NCBI GenBank assembly: GCA_003550305.1
Contig: QKYT01000075.1
Location: 155,226-219,225 of the forward strand
DNA length: 64,000 nt
Reading direction: 5' to 3'
Source: Glomus cerebriforme
Lineage: Eukaryota > Glomeromycota > Glomeromycetes > Glomerales > Glomeraceae
The position numbers were made by a program, and so were the translations under genes. This document shows positions 49,605 to 62,080 of this stretch, one piece after another. Numbering within the stretch: the stretch's first letter is position 1; the number at the start of each line of letters is the position of its first letter. The notes below the pieces were generated by a model, which saw only the letters and a program-made list of their open reading frames with translations, ran no database searches and had not been told where the DNA came from.

Positions 49605-49870
49605 CCAGCGCGAATTATTCTATGGATCAATCATAATATTAGTGTTATTCCTAGAAAAACGTCAAAATCATAGAATTAATTATTTTTATTATTTTTCGGA
49701 ATGTATGTTTTAATTTTATTCGTCAATCATCTCGCTATTATCACTATATTTTATGTATAATTAATTTTATTGTAAACAAAAATTTAATAATATTTTGCTG
49801 TACAAACGTATCAACATTTTGTGATATTAGAATAGCGTTAGAACATGTTTTGATACCAATTCTAGCATGC
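49605..49870 (+). pseudogene. 3' relic of a plus-strand single-repeat Myb gene (copy I)
   Basis: aatgccagcg and ggatcaatcataatattag match the exon 4 start of copies C and D. After about 190 bp of similarly spaced sequence, tgtgatattagaatagcgtt matches the tail exon, with ATG changed to ATA in the RM codon pair and the YILN end lost. The Myb exons cannot be recognised upstream. A dead copy. Confidence 0.6.
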
Positions 49871-51334
49871 AATCTATGAATACGTATTTTTTTTAATATA
49901 AATTATAATAATAAATCCATTTATAACTTTAAATCCTCTTTTTGTTTAGAATAAACTTGATATTCTATCTGAATAAAAACAATTTTTCGGCAAAAAATAT
50001 GTAAATATATATGAATACGGTATATATCTTCTAATTGATCTTTCTTTATCGCTAATTTTAGTACTATTGGTCATTTATTACGGAATGTTTAGAATTATCA
50101 GAAAAAAAATCTAATAATAATCGAATTTCTTTTTGGTAGAACCCGAAATAATTCCTGTTGTCCGAATAATTTTTTTTTTCCAACTACCCAGTTATCGGGT
50201 TTTGGATCAATTATTGATAAAAGTGAATTCGATCTTGCCACATTTGTGATTTAATCAACTATATAATTAACTCATATTCAAAAATCCTATATTTGAACTA
50301 TTCGCATTCTTTTTGGCTTTATCTTATTCCTCTGCTTCTTCATGATATTTTAAAGTATAAAAACAAATCACATATAATGATGACGGCCCTGTAAATGTAT
50401 TTTTCAAGTTGCTGAAAGTATTTTGCTCATAACAAATACCAAAGCAGACAAGTTGTTAGAATTTTAACTGTAGAAAGTACCATGTATAAAATTTTTTGCC
50501 ATATAAATTCATTATTTGGTGACATATGAGATTCAATTTTTAGGGATATCGCGATTTGATAATCACATATTAGTCACATCTTTTGTAATGTAGACTTCTG
50601 ATTTTTAGTTTTTTATTAGGGCTTTTTTTATAAAATCCCAATCTAAAAAATGATGATTTTTTTCGTTAGTTTATCACGATTTGAGTTCATATCAATCCTT
50701 TAATAAAAATTTTTTTCCATGAGTTTAATGGTCGACATGCTGAGCAAAAATGTGCAATATTGTAAGTGGTACAATCATCCACTTTTTTTTTAATTAAGAG
50801 TAACGATATTTTATTTGATAATTTTATTATTAAAACATATCTTGGATTCTTTCTATTTTTAATTAACTGTACTAAACATTTCTTATCAACCTTTTTTGAG
50901 CCAAATTTTACATTTGAAAAAGAATGTCTATCTGAGAAAATATCCCATACGTTAAGAAAAAAGACCGGATTACTGCAATAACACATATTGTGAGACGTTT
51001 AAAAGATTTTCAGACATTACCTGAACGCCTCAAGCCATGAGTCATTACAAGATTTGGAATGTATTGAATGTAACAAATTTTCAGACATTTTCTGGATATG
51101 TGAACTTTTCATTTCCAATGATAATTATGCGTTATTAAACTGGAGTGGCCAAAATTTCAATTGATTAACGTATTTTTTGTCATAAAAAATGTACAATTTT
51201 AGCTGACATCACAATTAATAGTATGATAGGTGTAAATGAGTTAAATTTTAATAATGCTATGTATAATTAAAAATATCAATTTAAACAGTCTTTGAAATTT
51301 TAAATTATTACTAATATCACGTGATTTGATAAAC
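49871..51334. other. Intergenic between relic I and the 196-bp repeats
   Basis: AT-rich; overlapping frames on both strands at 50,687-50,986 show no family features. No gene supported. Confidence 0.5.
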
Positions 51335-52590
51335 GACGTACAGTATGATATTCAATTTTCATTTAACCAATTTCTCCAAATAAAACTCAAATTTTACTTT
51401 CTTAATTTACATTTTGTTACTAAGTGAAATTGTAGAGTCAATAAAATCACACATATATTCCAATTTTAAAGATTATATAATCAATAAATAAGTCTCACGC
51501 CAAATTTTTGTGTCAATTTTTACGTTCGATTTACGTCCTTGACAATTTCTCTACATAAAACTAAGAAATGCCTTTCTTAATCTACTTATCACTAAATAAA
51601 ATTGTAAAGACAATAAAATTACATATATCTTCCAATTTTGAGAATTATATAATCAATAAATAAGTCTCCCGCCAAATTTTTGTGTTTAATTATAAGAGTT
51701 GCGTCTAATTTTTACGTTCGTTTTAACGTTTTTGACAATGTCNCCATATAAAACTAAAAATTGCCTTTCTTTATCTACTTTTTGTTATTAAATAAAATTT
51801 TAGAGACAATAAAATTACACATATCATCCGATTTTAAAGATTATATAATTAATAAATAAGTCTCACGCCAAATTTTTGTGATTAATTATAAGAGTTGCGT
51901 CTAATTTTTACGTTCGTTTTAACGTTTTTGACAATGTCCCCATATAAAACTAAAAATTGCCTTTCTTTATCTACTTTTTGTTATTAAATAAAATTTTAGA
52001 GACAATAAAATTACACATATCTTCCAATTTTAAAGATTATATAATTAATAAATAAGTCTCACGCCAAATTTTTGTGTTTATAATAACAATTTTTATGTTC
52101 GATTTACGTTTTTTTGATAGTTTCTCTATATAAAACTCGGAATTGGCTTTCTTAATTTATTTTTTGTTTCTAAATAAAATTGTAGAGAATATAAAGTTAC
52201 ATCTCTTCTCCAATTTTGAGGGATTATGTAATCATAAATAAGTACCACGCCAAAATTTTGTGTTTGCTATAAATGATTTTCGTCCAATTTTTCGTTCCAT
52301 TTTGGCATTTTGATAGTTTCTCCATATAAAACTTAAAATCTACATTTTTTAATCCGATTATTATACTAAACAAAATTGTAAAGGCGATAAAAATTATACA
52401 TAATCCTTAATTTTGAGACTTTTAAACAAATATATAAGATTCACGCCCAAATTTTTAAGTTTCTCAATAAAAATTCGTCCTTTCTCTCACGATCGGCATT
52501 TCTTTACCTACTAAAGCTAGTCTAAAGCTAATACTAAATTGTGAAAAATTTTTATTATACAGTATATAGTTAGAAATTATTACCACATTT
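51335..52590 (+). repeat. ~196-bp tandem repeat, six recognisable units
   Basis: The anchor aagtctcacgccaaatttt recurs at 51490, 51662, 51858, 52054, 52240 and 52436, giving steps of 172, 196, 196, 186 and 196. The central units are nearly identical and identity falls outward. Each unit also has a ttacgttcgt stretch, a ctccatataaaact stretch and attacacatat. No ORF spans a unit. One N at 51743. Confidence 0.88.
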
Positions 52591-53756
52591 TTTTGTCCAT
52601 ATTTAAAAACAATAGAACTTAAAAATTATTTTAACCCATTGTTCATGATAAATAAAAGAAAATACGTAAATAGGTTTTCAGAGCGATATTCCAAAAGGTG
52701 CTATGCAAGTATTATCGAAATATATAAAATTTTGTATTTTATGAGAATGATTATTAAAACAATTCGTACAATAAAATTATATTATTATTTTGTAATTTTG
52801 TGCTGTTTGATTTCAAGTTTAGATACGAGATTACCAATTATTGAAATATAATAATAACTTATGGAATTATACATTTTAATATACAAGGTCAAGAATTAAA
52901 AGCCATTTTTTAAGTGCTGAAAAATTGGAACCCATTTTTTTTATTATGACAATTTTACTATGAATGCCAGATTCTAAATTTTCACTTTTAATAATCAAAT
53001 TTTGTAGTTCACTCGTGGATTACGAATTAAATAAGCAATAAATTCATTATAATTAACTTTTAAACGGGTTTACTATTATTTATTTTTTAATATACTGTAC
53101 AATATAAATGTATAATACAGTACACTTAAATTAGATCTTTTATTTATACTTGGAATATTTAGCCAAGCCCGATAATCAACAAACAAAGAGTTTTTCCGAC
53201 CAAAACATTGCGAAAAAAGGTATAGTGTATGTTGCATTAAAATAAAACTTTTTTTTAAGATGATATTTATTTTAAATTGGTAATCCAAAAACTTAGTGGT
53301 ATTATGTGAGGAAAGGTACTAATAAAGTAAAGTAAAAAAAAAATTTTTTCCACAACTCTCTCTTTGGTTAAAAAAAAAAAAAAGGAAAATCAGCATGCAG
53401 GTCACAAGTTCTTCGATATATTAATAAAGATCATTAACTATTACAAAATTAAAATTATAAGATCTAATATTTTCACTGAATCTGTGAAAGAGTATTTATG
53501 ATCCTCTATTCAATGCGTACGGTTTCGTATTATATATATAACGGATAAAAGATAACAACATTACATCATTACATAATAAAATTAGAATTTAATTAGGATG
53601 GTTATATTTTAAATTTAAAATTGATGATAACTAAAATTAAGATTTTTTTTTACACTTGTAAAATTAATGTACATATGATGGGAAAAAAAAATTTTTACAT
53701 TTGGAAATTAATGTACAGTACATGATGGAAAATACATATATATAATTTTGGAGTTA
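52591..53756. other. Intergenic downstream of copy J
   Basis: AT-rich; no supported gene. Confidence 0.5.
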
Positions 53757-54686
53757 TCATTCTACGTTCAAAATATAATTTATATTCATCCTTGGATCTT
53801 GAGGAGTATTTAGAATAAAATTCAGGTCCATTCTACGACCATTGGTATTTCTGAAATCAAAATATAGTATTATATTATTAAATTATAATTCGGATCAGTT
53901 GCTCAAACTTGTTAACTATTAAGATCTATCTAGATTAATATTAATTTAACGTCCCCCCTCAATCAAAAATAATATACTCGGGAAGAGTAATCAATTTTGA
54001 ATGACCTAACGGTCAAGCTGTTGTAATTGGTAGTTGTTATTGTTGTTGATATTGCTTCTATCGCTGTTTGATGCTAACTATATATATCATCATACAAAAA
54101 AAAAAAAAAAAAATAAAAGAACTTACTGTTGAGCTAAAAGTTGAATTCTTTGAAACATTCCTCCAATAGGTATTAAACGAAGTCTTTGACGGAATCTTCG
54201 GTTAACTCTCCTACGAAATATCCTTCGAAATCTTTCTGCGCCTATAAATAATTATTAAAGATCTGTTAATGTTAAAGAAATCGCTTTAAAATACTTTTAT
54301 CAAAAATGTAAAGACTTACTTCCAAGAGCTATAAGATTAAAATACCTATAATTTATAAATTTTATTTTACAAAAGGTGAATATTTTTGCGATAAGATAGC
54401 GAAAAAAAAATAATAAATAACATATATAGTACATACCTCCTCCTACATTGCGAAGGACTTCTTCCTAGTACATTGGAGATTTGTATCCAGTCTCCAATAC
54501 CAATAAAATGTACTAACATAATAAGTTCTGTATCCTCCTAATAGTTTTTTTTAATAAAATAATTATGGTATAAATATTTAAATTCTAAATCAACGAACGA
54601 AAAAAAAAAATTTAAATATATACTCTGACTCTCCAAGGATGTCGCGGTAGTTGTAAGTTCCATTGATTATTATTATTATTATCCAT
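53757..54686 (-). CDS. Single-repeat Myb/SANT small protein (cluster copy J)
   Basis: Five exons on the minus strand: 54686-54624, 54537-54437, 54345-54320, 54241-54127 and 53850-53757, 132 aa, all phases consistent. The N-terminus has an Asn run, then LPRHPWRVR with the first Trp. Exon 2 gives EDTELIMLVHFIGIGDW and LGRSPSQCRRR; the third aromatic is Tyr in RYFNLIALG. Exon 4 is strikingly basic (AERFRRIFRRRVNRRFRQRL), a likely nuclear-localisation or nucleic-acid contact segment. The tail has RMDLNFILN and RMNINYILN exactly 14 residues apart. Closest to copy N by exon lengths and sequence. Confidence 0.83.
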
Positions 54687-56551
54687 GGTAATATATAAAG
54701 AATAATAAAGCAGTTAAGACCGTAAAAAAAAATTTTTTTATATAATAAGCAGTTGAGGATGGTCGAAATGTAGATGAGAAATGCGTATATGTAAAGACGA
54801 AATTATGATCAACTGATCAATAAAATTGCCGGCTTTCATTATTTTTATTTACTCTATTAGATATAAGTTCTTAAATTTTACTGGGAAAAAAAATTAACTG
54901 TATATAAAAAAAACAAACGAGGGAAAGATGATATTCAACAAAGCAACACAACTCTAGGTGAATAATAGCTCATATAGCGTTCTTATATACTTGTTATTTC
55001 CTATTTTGTTTTTTTCTCACGCGCCCTCTATTTATATGTTGTACCAATTACGTTATTTTATTAAAAAAAGCAATAACCCATCTATAATATATGGAATATG
55101 GATCTGATAATCGTTTTTAAGAAACATTATATTATTGGACATACTTTATTGCACGCTACATATAAAAGTCAAGAAGAAATATTTTAAACCCTTTTTCTGC
55201 CTTTAAGTAAATTTGTAGAGCAGCCAAAAATACATATAGCATATGACTTTTTAAAGCATATAGAAAGTATATAAGATTTGCACAAAGTTTATTTAAAAAA
55301 TCTGATTTCAAATTACATAATAAAACTAATTTGTTTAACAGCATTATATAAAAATAAAGCTGTTTTAATTCTTTGTTCCAAGATTCTCATCAGACCAAAA
55401 AGTGAAACAGCTCTACTTCTATAATTTCTAACATTATAAGAATCTAATTTGATAAACTAAAATTCATTACGTAAATCTGATTTTTTTTTTCGTGAAAAAT
55501 CCGACAATCTGCAAATCCTCCCTGAAGACCCTGATAATTAACCATAGATGAATTAGATGATGTTCCAAAGCAGTTAGTTCTTTTTTCTGATATAATAAAT
55601 TTTCTTGGAATTCATTCAAAGTAATTCATATTGACTTTCAACTAGAATTCGGTACAATATTATTCTATGTTTAATATTTCCCACTCCAAAAATCAATTAT
55701 TATTAATATTATATACATAAAATAGGTTATTCTCATGAAAAAGTGTACAGTAACCTAGTAATCCAGATAATATGAGATTTGTGAAGTTTCCAAAAAAAAA
55801 GTTAGCATTTTGAATCGTTTAATGTTTAATAATGAAAAAAACTTCTCCTTTAGCTTGTAAAGGTTTGTCATTAAGAAAAAAGACCTCCTTCGATTTTGCC
55901 ATTTGCATATTCAATTCTTTAAATTCTATTTCATCTTTACATTTTTCACAAGTAAAATAAAACTTGGAGTGTCTGTAATAGAAATGGTGCATTAAAGTGC
56001 AACAAGTATTGAAAAACACAAACTCAATTTTGAAAATTTATTAAAAAATAATCAGACCTACAGTACATACAGTATATATACCAACAGACGAAATCTGACG
56101 ATCTAAATGATAAAGTTATAGACATTTATTATAAAAAAGATCTGATCTCTTACATAACAGGTCTAAAGGATCAATAATTAATAAAAATTACAGCTAAAAA
56201 ATACTGTATAAATAATTATAACTCTAAAATAATTATAATTTGTTAAATAAATGTATTGGTATCTCCCCATTTAATAAAAGTTTAGTCTTTTAGGTTTAAG
56301 TTATTGACGACAAAAATAACAGTCCACTAGAATTGACGATTTCCCAATAGCCTGACTAATAATTAAATAATTAAATATATTATTTCCAGAATAGACGGAA
56401 AAGACAGAATTGCTAAGTAGTGGTCAACGATGTCGTTCCTGAAATTAAAATAAAATTCAATTTAGCTTGAAAAAATGACAAAATTTGCAACTATTGTCTA
56501 TAGGTATTGAATTTTTTTTCTTTAACTTTTAGTAGATAATACTTACAATAT
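54687..56551. other. Intergenic between copies J and K
   Basis: A minus-strand frame at 55,819-56,019 contains FTCEKCKDEIEF (a CxxC) but has no relatives in the window and no support. Otherwise AT-rich. Confidence 0.45.
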
Positions 56552-57166
56552 TTAATGTCGGTCATGATGCATATGACGACAACCATGAACTCTTCGCATG
56601 ACTAAAAAAAAATTTTTTTTTTTTATTAAGATTAGTATTTATCATAAAAATAATAATAATGTAAAGTCCATCATAAATATAATAAATAGCATTATAAATA
56701 TTGATGTATTCTCCCGTAATTTAATTATAAATTATGCCGTTATTAATAGATCATAATACTTGAGTGTTATACTCACGTCCTCTTGCCAAGAGTTCAAGAT
56801 ATCTAAAAAATTTTCGTTTGTGAAAATAAAACGATTTAATATATTGTATAAAAAGTTATATTTGCATTAATATTGTTGATAAATAAAATTTTATAATTCA
56901 TACTTTTTCCTACATTCAACAGGTGTTTTCCCAACTTCCGGTCCGATTAACATCCACTTGGGACCATGTATATCCAAAGACTTACCGAGTTGAGTCACCT
57001 CCTATATAATTAAAAAAGGTTCTAAACTTATACATTACAATAAATTAAAAGTCCAAGAAAAACAATGTTAGCATACATAATTATTCCAAGGGCCCTTGCG
57101 ATATTGGAAATTATTTCTAACATTTCTAGGTTTCAGAGGTTTCGGGGAATTATTATAAGTTTCCAT
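56552..57166 (-). CDS. Truncated single-repeat Myb/SANT small protein (cluster copy K)
   Basis: Exons on the minus strand: 57166-57077, 57001-56904, 56802-56777 and 56601-56552, giving 87 aa. Exon 1 is longer than usual and ends QYRKGPWNNY. Exon 2 gives EVTQLGKSLDIHGPKW and GKTPVECRKK; the micro-exon gives YLELLARG. Exon 4 then reaches an in-frame stop a few bases before its donor site, so the RM/YIL tail of the family is not made. Downstream sequence at about 56,440-56,380 shows no tail motif either. The helix core is more divergent than in other copies. It could be a young pseudogene or a tail-less variant. Confidence 0.65.
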
Positions 57167-58719
57167 TTTTTAAAGATCGAAAAGAACAAAAAATTTTTCA
57201 AAATTTTAAGAGATTTAGAAGCAAAAGAAAAATCGCAAAGATAGAAAGAGAATGTCGTAAGATAAATCTAAACCTTTATAGGAACCCTTAATCATCACAA
57301 CAGAAATTCAAAGCGGAATAGCCGGACTTATAAAATGCCGAAGCATTACGGGGGTGTGAATTACATGTGATATTATATAGTCTTTGTAATTCGTCCAAAA
57401 TTGGTATAAACCCAAAAAACCCTATGGATTTTCGTCGGTTTCTTCGCGTGTTTTGATGAAATTTTCTATACTTTTCGAGAATTTTTAACTCATAATTTAC
57501 ATCTATGTATATAACTAGGAAAAATTGAGTTTAAAGAGTTTAAAAAATAATTTTTAAGTAAATTTCGAAAAAAAGAAACGAGTTTTGAAGGACGTTATTT
57601 ATATTCCAAGAATACTAATACAGTATGTACATTACTATTTATTCATTGATTTTATGAATAATTGATCACAGATAGATAATCTTTTGTTTAATATCTGTTT
57701 TTACACAAAAAGCCAAGTCATTACAAGTTTGATGCATTGCACTGACAATGCTAAACCTATAATACTAATACTCCGATACTCCGAGTCGTTTAACTTATCA
57801 ATGAAAGGTTGTACAGAAAAATATAAAAATCTTATGATGTTTATTTATAGCACAGAATCATTTAAAATATTTATGTTCCACAAAAATCAAGGTAGCGCAC
57901 ACATTTAGTTACTTTTTTTCCTTCCATTCTTCCATAAAAGATTGATAAAATGAAATTATGATTTACGCGTCGATAAGTCGATTACTCTACTTGATTTGAT
58001 ACTAACCTAAAATATGTAGATCAACGGTCTCGTGCATATCTTGAGTAACGCAAATTGATATGACGGGTATTAATGTTTTTGGTTAATAATAATAAATAGA
58101 AAACTAATAGAAAACTTATTAGTTAGTAAAAGAATCTATTATAGACTTGCATGAAGTCAAGTAATAAGAAGGAAACAAAAATATTTCAAGAGTTATATAT
58201 ACTGTATATTATAATGTCATCACCATTTCTTTTGTTTTGATAGAATTTAATGATTCATTAGTTGGAATATTTTTTTAAGTTTCTCGTCTTCATAAATTCT
58301 TGCATAAAGCTTTTTCCAGCGTTTCATAAATACCGATAATCTTATTACGAGTAATTGGAATAAAGCAATACTTTCTAAAAGTAGAATTAAATTGGAGGTT
58401 TCGGAGTCTGGAAATTATGGTATATACAGTCAACACTCTCTATAACGAACTGATGGTTCCGTTAGAAAAAAAAGTTCGATATATAAATTACTATGTTTTC
58501 TATTAAACCATTACACTTTTTAACTATAACGAGCTATTATTAAAATTTAGATTTTTGGGTTCGGTATATCCAGAGTTCGTTTTAAAGAGGTTCATTATAA
58601 TCAGTTTTGACTGTATTTTAATTCAAATATTTCGAAACTAGTATTAGATGTATTATTATCATTTTAAAATATAAATTAGTTCAGTAAATTACGATTATAC
58701 AGTATATAAGTAAAATTTG
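57167..58719. other. Intergenic between copy K and relic L
   Basis: AT-rich. The plus-strand frame at 57,684-57,908 has no motif support. No gene called. Confidence 0.5.
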
Positions 58720-59090
58720 TACAGCAGGACCGAATTCAATATAATCACTTATAGTCGTCCAAGATTCAACAAAAATCCTGAGTACTCTTCATTGATTTTT
58801 CAATTAAACTTTCTGCTGAAGACGACCTGTTTAAAAAGAATAAATTCTATTAAAAAAAACTTATTAGTTTAAGCAAATATTTAAAAGGAAATTATATTTA
58901 TACATAATTCTATAATCATGTGCCGCTCTTGTTGAAAATATAACTGAAATTGTTGTAATTAGTGACCTGTCATTGACATGTTCGTCAACCAACTCATTTT
59001 AAAGTAAAATTTTCTTCTAATATATATATATATATATTAATAATTAAAAAAAAAAAGTCAAGAACATACCTCGTCTTTGTAAAGAGGTTG
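58720..59090 (-). pseudogene. Relic of a single-repeat Myb gene (copy L)
   Basis: Reading the minus strand from about 59,010, EENFTLK is followed after a frame change by ELVDEH and then ISVIFSTRAAHDYR. This parallels FVDLIKEH and ISSILSTRTEKDCR of copy M. The second Myb Trp is replaced by Arg and the Cys of the xCR motif by Tyr. An exon 1-like piece ending in a gtatg donor lies near 59,070. A frameshift and lost core residues mark it as dead. Confidence 0.55.
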
Positions 59091-62080
59091 ATGTTTGAAA
59101 ACAAAATAGAACGAATTTAAAAGAAGAAATTTGACATTAATATCCACTTGATAATGTTTGCTAGACGTAGTAAATTTTACAATCAAATTTACATTCCTAC
59201 TTAGTGTTTCAGTATTCGCAGATTAATCTCTTAAAATTTCCAAAACAGGCAGCTACAAGGTCATTTCAATGATATTGCATATTTAATGCTAATTTTTTTC
59301 TCTATTAAATTAACAATTAGGAAAAGATAAGTCAGAATTTGCAAAATATTTAAAGAATATTTATATTATACAAAGATTCGGAGATATATAATTTTAGTAT
59401 CATTGAAACCGACATACAATGACTATTTGTGTAATGTTTGATTTATTGTTTTTCAATTTAAGTTAAATTAATTATTATGCAGGTTGATTAACATATACAA
59501 GAAAAAACAAGCCGAAAAAAAAGGAAGGAATGAATAAATAAATCGACGACATTCATGTAACATAAAGTTATAACCTGTAAGTCAATGAAAATAAATTTGT
59601 ATATTCATACAGATATATATGTTCAATACAAACATTAATAAATCACGCAAGTTTTCTTGGCAAATCATAGAGATTATCGATTATTTTTAATTCATAAGTT
59701 TATATAAATTTTATTTGGTACGCTGATGTAGTGTTATCCACATGTATCGACACATATATTGTATGTACAGTACAGCATACAATACTCGCAAGTATAATAT
59801 TTATAATTTAATCATTAAACGTCTCTTTAAAAAAAAAAATTTAATATATATATATTTATTTATTTATTTATTTAATTTTAAATAATTAAGGACGACGTAA
59901 CTTTTAATCATTTATCTCATTTATCCTGGAATACATTTAATTTTGCGACCATACTATCTAAAAATTAGAAAAGATGCCCCTTTAAGTACTCAACTATAGC
60001 TAAATTGAATATTTGTAAAGAAGTTGTTAACCTATCTCTTATTCTGAAATATTGTGTTAATATTTTGGAATCATTATTATATATAAGAATTAGAATTTTT
60101 TAAATAAATAGACTCATTTGTAAGGTTAAAAATTTCTTAATAGTCAAAATCAATTTAAAAATATCTTTTAAGTAAAAAATCTGAAATCAATTAATCATTT
60201 AATTGTGAATCTGGAACTGAAATAAAGTATTTTAAAACAAATATAATCGAAAAGATAATAATTATTAACAAACGTTATTTACCTTCTAGATTACATTACC
60301 GCCCAAATTCAAATCATTGGACTTCAAATCCCAAATTAAAAAATTAAAGTATTGTGTCCCAAATTCTAAATCCAGACAAATTTTCGTTGGCATGTATACC
60401 TCTGAATGTTACATTGTTTTAATCACTGACTGATTGTTGTTACCTTCACTTCATCATCATATGTTACATTTTTCTACCATTATATCATATGTGGGTTTCC
60501 ACCTAATGCTTCAGCCTTCAGTTGCTACATAAGAAAGTACTCCACTAACATCTGAAAAATAGAAGATTTGAATTATATTAATTATATTTTATTATGCAAA
60601 TTCCAAATCTGAAATTCGTTATATTATAAATATACTTGGACATTATTTAAAGATTCAAGATTACTTACAATAATTCATAAAAAAAATCTAGTTTGTGTTT
60701 ACACAGTCGAAATGAGAAAAATTGCTTTTAAGATACTCTCTTAAATTTGATTTGAGTCTTTTATTATACCATCAAAGCGTATAATTGAAACAATGATTAA
60801 GGATATTATCTAAATAAACAAAGTAGTTATCATAAATAATAATAATTATAAACTTAATTTTTTTTAAGAAAAATTACCTTATTTACCTTATTTAATAAAT
60901 ATTCTAATAATAATCTTGGGTGTACTATCTTAAATCACGGTCGAAAAATTTTGGTAAAATCGCCCAATAGGTTCGATATCTTGAAATTTATCATAAAGGT
61001 ATTCCTTTAAGTTGAGCCTCATGGATGAAATTATCTATTTAATGGTTCAACTTTTTTTTTCCTTCAATCATGATCTTATATCATGCAAGCCCAATATTCA
61101 GTTTTTATATAATCTTGACATACAGTACATCATTCCTTTTAATTTGTCTTTTCAATTATTATTGATGAAAAATAAGTTTCAAATTTTATTATTAATATTA
61201 TTTGGAATATTTTTTTCTTAAAATTATATTATAAAAATTATATATTCAATATAAAAAAAAATCAATTATTTTATTGTTTATGAAAAGTAAATTATGTTAC
61301 GAAGTTCGATACTCAAAGTTTCCGGAGACGTATTTATTTAAAATGATGTTACACGAGCAATTGACAGCCTAACGCCAGCCATTTGATCACGTGAATGCAC
61401 ATAACACTGCATAACTCTGGCCAAACTCGGGTAAATGTCCTGCCTGGATTTTGTCCTGTCGGGATATCGTCCCAAATAAAAGAAATACTGTAGCAAAGTG
61501 CTTGAAGAATTGATTAGCATATCTAAAATCTCAATATTTTATGGGAATTAAAACAAACTGGGATTTTTTTACAAAAAAAAAAAACTTAAAAACGCAAAAC
61601 CTGGAGATTTAAGATTTTTAATTTTGTGATTTCTTGAAAAAATTAGTAGACTAAAATAGTTAGCGGCGGGAATTTTTGTATTTGTCGTTATATTTGACTT
61701 TCAAACGCCTCAAATAAGGAGGTGCAAATAAAGTATCTTTTTAAAGCTAACTATATTTATGTCATTGTGCATCTCACATTTAAAGATAAGCATTGTTGTT
61801 ATAACAGTAAATCTTATATACCTCCTTATAATTTAGGGTGAGTAACCAGAAATCGATTGGGGTTATATATTCATTAATGTAATTAAAAAAAAAATGGCGT
61901 AATCGGTGCAGCAGGTTTCCAAATTAATACGTTTAATAGATATAAGATTATTAAAGAAAATTAGTTAAAAAATTTAATAAGATATGAAAAAAAAAAATAT
62001 TTAAATAAGAACAATAACAGAAAATAAATCCAATGTGGGAGGATTATTTAAAATATCTCCCTAGGTATTGTGAAAATAAT
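59091..62080. other. Long intergenic stretch between relic L and copy N
   Basis: About 3 kb of AT-rich DNA. Short frames at 61,012 and 61,338 lack features. No supported gene, RNA or large repeat. Confidence 0.5.

Noticed and set aside
50687..50986. Overlapping frames on both strands
   Set aside because: Low-complexity composition and mutual antisense; no conserved features.
55819..56019. 66-codon frame with a CxxC pair
   Set aside because: A single CEKC is weak evidence and no partner exon was found.
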